Shown here in pieces: positions 58,800-64,000 of a stretch of DNA of 64,000 bases. A model generated the notes under the pieces. It worked only from the letters and a program-made list of their open reading frames with translations. It did no database searches and was not told where the DNA came from. Location of the stretch: contig CAVXNB010000004.1 of the NCBI GenBank assembly GCA_963763085.1, forward strand, positions 434,001 to 498,000, written 5' to 3'. The stretch's first letter is position 1. Each line of letters opens with the position of its first letter. Source of the stretch: CAVXNB01 sp963763085 (GTDB taxonomy: Bacteria > Actinomycetota > Acidimicrobiia > Acidimicrobiales > Bog-793). Position numbers and translations under genes: made by a program.

Positions 58800-59813
58800 G
58801 TGCCCGATGGCGACCCCGGAGCGAGCGAGGCCGGCGAGGCCGGCGCCCCGCTGAGCACCTCGGCCCTCGACCTCGTCACGTTCGGCGAGGTCATGACGCT
58901 GCTGTGCGCCGAGCCGGGCCGGCCATTGCGAACGGCTCGGAAGTTCGACCGGTCGCTGGCCGGAGCCGAGGCGAACGTCGCGATCGGGCTCGCTCGACTC
59001 GGCCACAGCGTGGGCTGGTTCGGGCGTGTCGGCGACGACGCGCTCGGTCGTGGTCTGCTTGACGGGCTCCGGTCCGAAGGGGTGGAGCTGAGCCGCGCCA
59101 TCGTCGATCCGCATGCACCCACGGGGATCCTCGTGCGGGACGTCCACTCGAGCCGCCGAATCGAGGTCGTGTACCAGCGACGGGCCTCCGCCGGCCAGAG
59201 GCTGACCGCCGACGACGTCGACCCGTTTTACGTCGAATCGGCCCGGGTGCTCCACGTGACGGGAATCACTCCCGCACTCGGACCCGATGCGGAGCGAGCC
59301 GTCGACCGGGCCGTCGGGATAGCGATCGACGCCGGAGTCGTGGTGTCGTTCGACCCGAACGTCAGGCTCAGGCTCTGGGAGAAGGACGACGACGCACGCC
59401 GTGTCCTCGGCGCGCTCGCTTCGCGTGCCCAGATCGTGCTGGCGGGCCTGGGCGAAGCCGAGTTCATAAGCGGGCAACAGGGAGCCCAGGACGCCGCAGC
59501 CTGGTTCCTCGATCACGGGACAACCTGTGCCGCCGTGAAGCTCGGTGCTGCGGGCGCCTGGGTGAGCGACGGCGACTCCGCCTTTGTGTCGCCCGGCCGC
59601 CCGGTGCAGGTGCTCGACCCGATCGGGGCCGGCGATGCTTTCGCGGCCGGCTTCCTGTCGGCGTGGCTGCAGGGACGCGATCTGGAGTCGTGCGCGGAGA
59701 GCGGCAACCTCGTCGCCGCCATGAGCATGACCGCCTTCGGTGATTTCGAAGGGCTTCCAACGGCGCGCGAGCTGGAGAGCTTCCGGACGCATACCTCCGA
59801 GGCGGACCGGTGA
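58800..59813 (+). CDS. kdgK: PfkB-family sugar kinase, probable 2-keto-3-deoxygluconate kinase
   Basis: This 337-residue ribokinase-family enzyme has VTFGEVMTLLCAEP at the N terminus, as in KDG kinase, AGAEANVAIGLARLG (the GG-like substrate loop), and the PfkB signature DPIGAGDAFAAGFLSAWL near residue 270 with the catalytic Asp. With an enolase-superfamily dehydratase upstream and KDPG aldolase downstream, the most likely reaction is phosphorylation of 2-keto-3-deoxygluconate. GTG 58800 follows AAAAGG and starts 4 bases after the RidA stop. Confidence 0.87.
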   Translation: MPDGDPGASEAGEAGAPLSTSALDLVTFGEVMTLLCAEPGRPLRTARKFDRSLAGAEANVAIGLARLGHSVGWFGRVGDDALGRGLLDGLRSEGVELSRAIVDPHAPTGILVRDVHSSRRIEVVYQRRASAGQRLTADDVDPFYVESARVLHVTGITPALGPDAERAVDRAVGIAIDAGVVVSFDPNVRLRLWEKDDDARRVLGALASRAQIVLAGLGEAEFISGQQGAQDAAAWFLDHGTTCAAVKLGAAGAWVSDGDSAFVSPGRPVQVLDPIGAGDAFAAGFLSAWLQGRDLESCAESGNLVAAMSMTAFGDFEGLPTARELESFRTHTSEADR

Positions 59814-59858
59814 GCGAAGTGTTCATGGTGGGCGACCGTTGACGGAGGGAGTGGAACC

Positions 59859-60485
59859 ATGACGAGGTACCGCTGGGAGGTGTGCGAGGCGATCGCGTCG
59901 GAGAGGGTTATCGGTGTCATACGCGCCGACGACTGGGAGGAGGCGGTCAGCCTCGGCGAGGCCATGGTCGCAGCCGGGATGCGCATCGTCGAAGTGTCGC
60001 TCACGACGCCGCGTGGGCTCGAGGCGGTCAGGGCCCTGGCGTCCCACGACGACGGCCGCATCGTCGGCGCCGGGACCGTGCTGGACGGCGGGGCGGCGTT
60101 CGCGGCGGCACAGTCCGGAGCCCGTTTCTTGGTCGCTCCGTGCGTGGCGCCCGAGATGATCCGCGTCGGGCACCGCTACGGGTGTGCGGTCATTCCAGGA
60201 GCCTTCACGCCGACCGAGATCGGCCACGCCCTCGAGCTCGGCGCGGACCTTGTGAAGATCTTTCCCGCCATCGATGTCGGCGCCGGATTCGTCGGGAGCG
60301 TCCGAGCGGTGTTCCCTCACGCCGGGCTCGTGCCCACCGGAGGGATCACCGTTGAGAATGCGGCGGCCTTCCTCGAGGCCGGCGCCGTCGCGGTCGGCAG
60401 CGGTCGCTCCGTAACGTCGGAAGGGCCCGAAGCGGCCGGCGCCCGGGCCGCAGAGCTGATCAGGGCGATCAAGTCCCGGAGTTGA
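59859..60485 (+). CDS. eda: 2-keto-3-deoxy-6-phosphogluconate aldolase
   Basis: This 208-residue class I aldolase splits KDPG into pyruvate and glyceraldehyde-3-phosphate, completing the Entner-Doudoroff-type branch. Family motifs are visible: GVIRADDWEEA, VEVSLTTPRGLE (catalytic Glu), VGAGTVLDG, FLVAPCVAPEM, GAFTPTEI, LVKIFPA with the Schiff-base lysine near residue 131, and VPTGGIT for phosphate binding. Shine-Dalgarno-like GGAGGGAG is upstream of ATG 59859. It follows the kinase gene by 45 bases. Confidence 0.93.
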   Translation: MTRYRWEVCEAIASERVIGVIRADDWEEAVSLGEAMVAAGMRIVEVSLTTPRGLEAVRALASHDDGRIVGAGTVLDGGAAFAAAQSGARFLVAPCVAPEMIRVGHRYGCAVIPGAFTPTEIGHALELGADLVKIFPAIDVGAGFVGSVRAVFPHAGLVPTGGITVENAAAFLEAGAVAVGSGRSVTSEGPEAAGARAAELIRAIKSRS

Positions 60486-60489
60486 GGCG

Positions 60490-60888
60490 GTGGATGTGAA
60501 AGGCCCGAAAGAGCTGGTGTTCGAGTGGAGGGACGCTCTCGTCGCCCGGGATGCCGAGCGCTTCGGCCGGATGTTCGCACCGGACGGCGTCATGGTCGAC
60601 GTCGAGCACCGGACACCTGACGGCCGGCAGGCCCGGCCGCTTCGCGGGCGGGAGGAGATCGAGAGCGTCACGCGGAAGTGGTGCAGCGACGCGGGAGCGT
60701 TCGATTACTTCGTGGACGACGTCGTCGCCGACGGCGACCGAGCGGCGGCGAAATGGACGTACGAGTGGTACACGGGCTCGGAGAGGCGACGCGTGGAAGG
60801 GCTGACGTGGCTCGATTGCCGGGACGGCGAGATTGTTGCCGCGACGGTGTGTTTCGACACGCTCGTCTTGTTCGGGCCCGGAGCCTGA
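60490..60888 (+). CDS. SnoaL-like (NTF2-fold) protein
   Basis: This 132-residue protein has the NTF2-like cone: an N-terminal helix ELVFEWRDALVARDAERFGRMFAPDGVMVDVE followed by alternating strands ending in EGLTWLDCRDGEIVAATVCFD. SnoaL-like proteins are small isomerases, hydrolases or binding proteins; none of the known catalytic sets is obvious here. GTG 60490 begins 4 bases after the aldolase stop, so it is translated with the operon. Confidence 0.8.
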   Translation: MDVKGPKELVFEWRDALVARDAERFGRMFAPDGVMVDVEHRTPDGRQARPLRGREEIESVTRKWCSDAGAFDYFVDDVVADGDRAAAKWTYEWYTGSERRRVEGLTWLDCRDGEIVAATVCFDTLVLFGPGA

Positions 60889-60889
60889 C

Positions 60890-61912
60890 GTGCTCGTGCT
60901 CGAGGCGACCGGCTCGCCCGGCGACGTCGGCCGCATGCGGGGCGCCGCGGCGCGGGAGTTGATCGCCCAGGCGTTGAGGGTCACGTGCAATTTCGATCTG
61001 GAGGAGGACTCGTGCGCCGCCCGACTGCACGACGTCCGCCGGCGCCTCGAGGTTCGGATGCCGCACATCCTCGAGGAGGCCGAGGGTCTGGCGGCAGGGG
61101 CGAACATCGCGAGCGACCAGGCCCTGGCGCTCAGCATCTCGATCGATCTCTGCAACCGCCTGCCCGGATACTGCTCCGCGCTCGCCCTTCCGTCCGAGGA
61201 GGGTGTGCTCCTCGCCAAGAACCTGGACTCGCTTCCGGAGATGGCGCCGTTGCAGGTGCTCGAGCGGATCGGGCCGGACGATGGACTCGCCTACCTCAAC
61301 TTCACATTGGCGGGGGCCATGTGGACCGACGGGGGCGTCAACGAGGCCGGTCTCGGCCTGGTGTGCGCATCGCTGACGCCGGCGACGACCAACCCCGCCG
61401 GGCTGCCCGACGGCATCGTGATCCGAGAGGTTCTCCGTCTGTGCGCGACCGTCGACGAGGCGACCGGGTTCCTCGCCGGACATCCGCCGATGTCGCTCGG
61501 CGAGAACATCATCGTGGCCGACGCCCAGGGACGCGCCGTCAGGATCCAGGCGCTGCCGCTAGGTACTGCAACGGTCGCCGGTCTTCCGCTCGTTGCCTGC
61601 AACCACCCCGCCGATCCGGGCCTCGTCGCCCAGATGGCCCCGGACGACCCGATCGCGGCCAACAGCCGGGCTCGTGAGGCCCGCCTCGTCGGCGGCCTGC
61701 CTGCCGACGCGGTATCGGATCCGCTCGGACTGGCCCGGTCGCTCCTCCGGTCGGTCTTCCAGACGGGCGACGCCAATCTCTGGACCATCGCCAGCATCTT
61801 CGTGCGACCCGACCGCAGAGCACTCGGCTCGGCCGTCTTCTCAGACTGGCCGGAACCACCGGCATTCCGGGATCCTGTCCCTATCGAGTGGCTGGAGCTC
61901 GGCGGCCTTTAG
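60890..61912 (+). CDS. C45-type Ntn hydrolase / acyl-CoA:6-APA acyltransferase-like protein
   Basis: This 340-residue protein resembles the C45 group of N-terminal nucleophile hydrolases. A helical stretch (about residues 1-85) precedes PGYCSALALPSEEGVLLAKNLDS, where the cysteine near residue 91 would be the nucleophile exposed by self-cleavage. NEAGLGLVCASLTPA and GENIIVADAQGRAVRIQ follow the family pattern. It would act on an amide or acyl bond, so an amidated or acylated sugar-acid could be the operon's true substrate. GTG 60890 begins 1 base after the upstream stop. No signal peptide is present. Confidence 0.8.
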   Translation: MLVLEATGSPGDVGRMRGAAARELIAQALRVTCNFDLEEDSCAARLHDVRRRLEVRMPHILEEAEGLAAGANIASDQALALSISIDLCNRLPGYCSALALPSEEGVLLAKNLDSLPEMAPLQVLERIGPDDGLAYLNFTLAGAMWTDGGVNEAGLGLVCASLTPATTNPAGLPDGIVIREVLRLCATVDEATGFLAGHPPMSLGENIIVADAQGRAVRIQALPLGTATVAGLPLVACNHPADPGLVAQMAPDDPIAANSRAREARLVGGLPADAVSDPLGLARSLLRSVFQTGDANLWTIASIFVRPDRRALGSAVFSDWPEPPAFRDPVPIEWLELGGL

Positions 61913-61952
61913 GGACCGCCGGCGGCGTGCCGCGACCCGCCGGCGGCACGCC

Positions 61953-62603
61953 TCACTCCTCCTTCGGAAACACCGCCTGCTCGCGCATGGCGTCGACGGC
62001 CGGCGCCGGAAGGTCGAGAAAAAGCCCGAGATCCTCAACCGAGACGAACGACCCGCCCTCCCGGCAGAAATCGGCGACCTGCCGCGCGAGGTCGTCGGTC
62101 ATGCCCGGGAGCGTCGCCAGCGACGCAGCATCGGCGTGATTGACGTCGATCAGCCCATAGCTGTCCGAGTTCGGAAGGTCCGGACGCCCGACGCCGAGCT
62201 GCTTCGCCAGCGCCGGCTGGGTCCGGACCAGCTCCCTCCCGTACTGGCGTCGCGCGAGCGCTCGAGACGCGGCCTCCACAGCCGTGCTGTCGACGAGGTC
62301 GAGCTGCTCCTCCACTGAACGGCGGATGGCAAGCGCGTGAACGAAACCACCGATCCACGCACCAAGGGCGAGGATCGTGCCCACCGCCAAGTCGGCGCCG
62401 CGGGAATGACCGGCCGTGTCGAGCACCACGTAACCGATCAGCATCGCCCCGTAGACACCGGAGGCGACGAGCAAGCTCCGCCGCTTGGTCCGCAGCCCGG
62501 CATAGAGAAACGCCGCCCAGGTTGTGAACCCGAACGGGACGGCGGCGAGCGCGACCCACCAGGACCGCATCCGGCGGTTCTTCCGGGGCTCGGGCAAAGT
62601 CAC
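61953..62603 (-). CDS. Membrane protein with C-terminal helix-hairpin-helix domain
   Basis: This 216-residue protein has three to four helices in its first 110 residues (WWVALAAVPFGFTTWAAFLYAG and following) and a soluble C-terminal region with a ComEA-like helix-hairpin-helix unit (IDVNHADAASLATLPGMTDDLARQVADFCREGGSF). HhH units bind DNA or act as protein-interaction modules. No nuclease or uptake gene is next to it. It is convergent with the C45-like gene. Confidence 0.78.
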   Translation of the reverse strand: MTLPEPRKNRRMRSWWVALAAVPFGFTTWAAFLYAGLRTKRRSLLVASGVYGAMLIGYVVLDTAGHSRGADLAVGTILALGAWIGGFVHALAIRRSVEEQLDLVDSTAVEAASRALARRQYGRELVRTQPALAKQLGVGRPDLPNSDSYGLIDVNHADAASLATLPGMTDDLARQVADFCREGGSFVSVEDLGLFLDLPAPAVDAMREQAVFPKEE

Positions 62604-62774
62604 CCTTGAATGATACGAAGGCTACGAGCCGGCCGCGACGACAACACTTGGCGTGCGCCTCGGGTCGGCGGGGCTTGACGGTGTCGTGAGGCATCCCTAC
62701 CATCCGCACGGGAGTGCCGGGTCTGGCCCACTCGCCGGTGAGGTCAGCTGGGCGATGCCCGAGGGGGGCGACGG

Positions 62775-64000
62775 ATGAGGGACTGGCCGGCCGGGCGCGG
62801 ACGGAGCGTTCTGAGCCTCGCGCCGCGTATCTGTGTCCTGACAGCCGTGCTGTGCGCGTTCTCCCTCGCATTGGGCGCACGCGCCGACGGGCGGAGGCTG
62901 ACGTCATCGCTCTACGGCAGCGTCACGGGCGCGACCGCCCAGCTCTCCTCCCTCGCCTCCGGCGCGACCGGAGTCACGTGGGTCGTGCGCTTCGTACCTC
63001 GGGTGCCGGCGCCTGGTGGCCGGCTACGGCACCGTGACGCTGATTGCGCCGCCGGGCACGGTCTTGCCTACCGGCGGCAACTTTTCGGAGCCGGGTTCGT
63101 CCGCTGCGCCGGCGCTGGCGCGCGAGGCCGTCGTCACAGCCGGCGGGGCCATCGCAAACTTCACCGAACCGTCGAAGGTGAGCAGCGACACCGAAGTCGA
63201 GCTCAGCTTGAGGGCGTCACGAACCCGCCCGCGTCCGGGCCGCAGAGCCTCGCAGTCGCGACGTCGTCCGACATCGACCCGGCGACGGTCACCTTCGCGT
63301 TGAAGGGCTCAGGCCGCAACCTCGGAAGGGTGATCAGCCCGACGGTGCAGCTGTCGTCTGCGGCGGCGGGCGCGAGCCAGCTCAACCTGGAGGTCACGTT
63401 CACACTGCCTGCAGGCGGCTCGCTCGCAGCGAGCACCGGCGAGATCTTCCTCGTCGGGCCTCCCGGGGAAACCTTCGGCGACGGAGGAACGATCAAGGAC
63501 CTCACGACGGGCAAGAGCGGAGGCTTCAACGGGGTGTTCGGCGGCGTGACCGTCATGGGCGACGGAGCGGTGCTCGCCGTGTCAACGAGCCATTCAGCTC
63601 AACGCCGGCGATCGCGTCCTCCTCACGAATTCCGGGGCCGCCAACCCGGGCGACCCCGGATCGAAGACGCTCGAGATCGCGACATCGGCGGATCTCGACT
63701 GGGCGGTAACCGGCTTCACGATCGTGCCGGCTTCCAGCGTCACAAATGTCGTCGTCACGTCGTCGTCGTTGTCCGCCGGGGCGGTGGAGAACGACACTCA
63801 GCGTCGGCTTTCGAGGCCTCGGCGACCGGAGGCGTCGTGGGCGGTCAGGGTGAGATCACGATTCTGGCGCCGCCCGGTGAAGAACTTCGTGGGTTCAGGC
63901 ACCGTCAAGGACCTCACGACCGGAAAGTCTGGCGGATATTTCGCCCCTATCGGGGGAGTCATGGTGGACGGCGGAGGAACGGTGCTCACGCATCGTGTCG
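62775..64000 (+). pseudogene. Secreted repeat protein with multiple frameshifts, cut by the window end
   Basis: From ATG 62775 (after GAGGGGGGCG) a signal peptide of about 40 residues leads into Gly/Thr/Val-rich sequence typical of secreted beta-repeat proteins. The frame changes at least five times: near 62996, 63210, 63595, 63800 and 63880. Each segment continues the same kind of protein. Two repeats of LAPPGE/VGPPGE followed by GT(I/V)KDLTTGKSGG(F/Y) and a GGV.V.G.G.VL block occur about 400 bases apart (63470-63590 and 63870-63990), showing tandem domains. The gene runs past the window end. The shift density is far higher than elsewhere, so either this stretch is poorly sequenced or it is a true decaying gene. 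Confidence 0.7.

Noticed and set aside
1..64000. CRISPR arrays, insertion sequences, prophage, toxin-antitoxin or defence genes
   Set aside because: None seen: no regularly spaced repeats beyond the short tandem units listed, no transposase, integrase or nuclease motifs.

Overview
The window looks like chromosomal DNA of a high-GC actinobacterium, probably from a deep lineage such as Acidimicrobiia (the class is an inference). Supporting signs are a qcrCAB cytochrome bcc operon with a di-heme QcrC and a three-helix Rieske protein, a mycothiol-type PIG-L deacetylase, a SARP/BTAD regulator, many GTG/TTG starts, GTGA/ATGA stop-start overlaps, and genes that lack a Shine-Dalgarno but carry a TANNNT box 6-9 bases before the start codon, which is the usual layout of leaderless actinobacterial transcripts. 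No phage, insertion sequence or CRISPR array was seen.

Layout. 0-3.5 kb: cytochrome bcc complex (qcrC, qcrA, frameshifted qcrB). 3.6-16.3 kb: mixed housekeeping genes: a two-repeat hypothetical, tRNA-Thr, a PAP2-like membrane protein, UDP-sulfoquinovose synthase sqdB, nickel-pincer cofactor genes larB-larC divergent from pheA, a DUF2252 protein, tRNA-Ser, a PIG-L deacetylase, a PyrE-YbaK fusion, a DedA protein and an HD protein. 16.4-27.3 kb: a small CDF-like transporter, an FMN reductase, several secreted proteins of unknown function, a second DUF2252 protein, a large flippase-like protein with an embedded kinase-like region, and a secreted beta-helix protein. 27.6-35 kb: a giant regulator joining a cytoplasmic SARP domain through one membrane helix to an extracytoplasmic propeller and a peptide-binding-type domain, then tRNA-Thr, then a zinc-ribbon/nucleotidyl cyclase/AAA/TPR protein. 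36.8-45.6 kb: a cytochrome oxidase island (CtaG, cupredoxin-like protein, subunits II, I and III, a 38-residue membrane protein, a second CtaG, then SCO and TlpA-like chaperones on the other strand). 45.7-55.1 kb: sugar kinase, WecA-type transferase, lipoprotein, MmgE/PrpD protein, Tat lipoprotein substrate-binding protein, SDR, and an ammonium transporter preceded by a GlnR-like box. 55.2-62 kb: muconolactone isomerase-like and PPOX genes, then a sugar-acid catabolic operon (amidohydrolase, enolase-superfamily dehydratase, RidA, KDG kinase, KDPG aldolase, NTF2-like, Ntn hydrolase). 62-64 kb: an HhH membrane protein and a heavily frameshifted secreted repeat protein running off the window.

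How the parts work together: qcrCAB with the oxidase island forms the end of an aerobic respiratory chain, and the nearby SCO, TlpA and CtaG proteins would assemble its copper centres. The 56-62 kb operon would convert an aldonate or uronate-derived acid through 2-keto-3-deoxygluconate to pyruvate and glyceraldehyde-3-phosphate.

Most notable: two dispersed 68-bp copies of a nested palindrome at 12806-12873 and 55208-55275; the SARP-TM-propeller-SBP protein; the PyrE-YbaK fusion; and single-base frameshifts in at least seven otherwise well-conserved genes, more likely uncorrected sequencing indels than gene decay.
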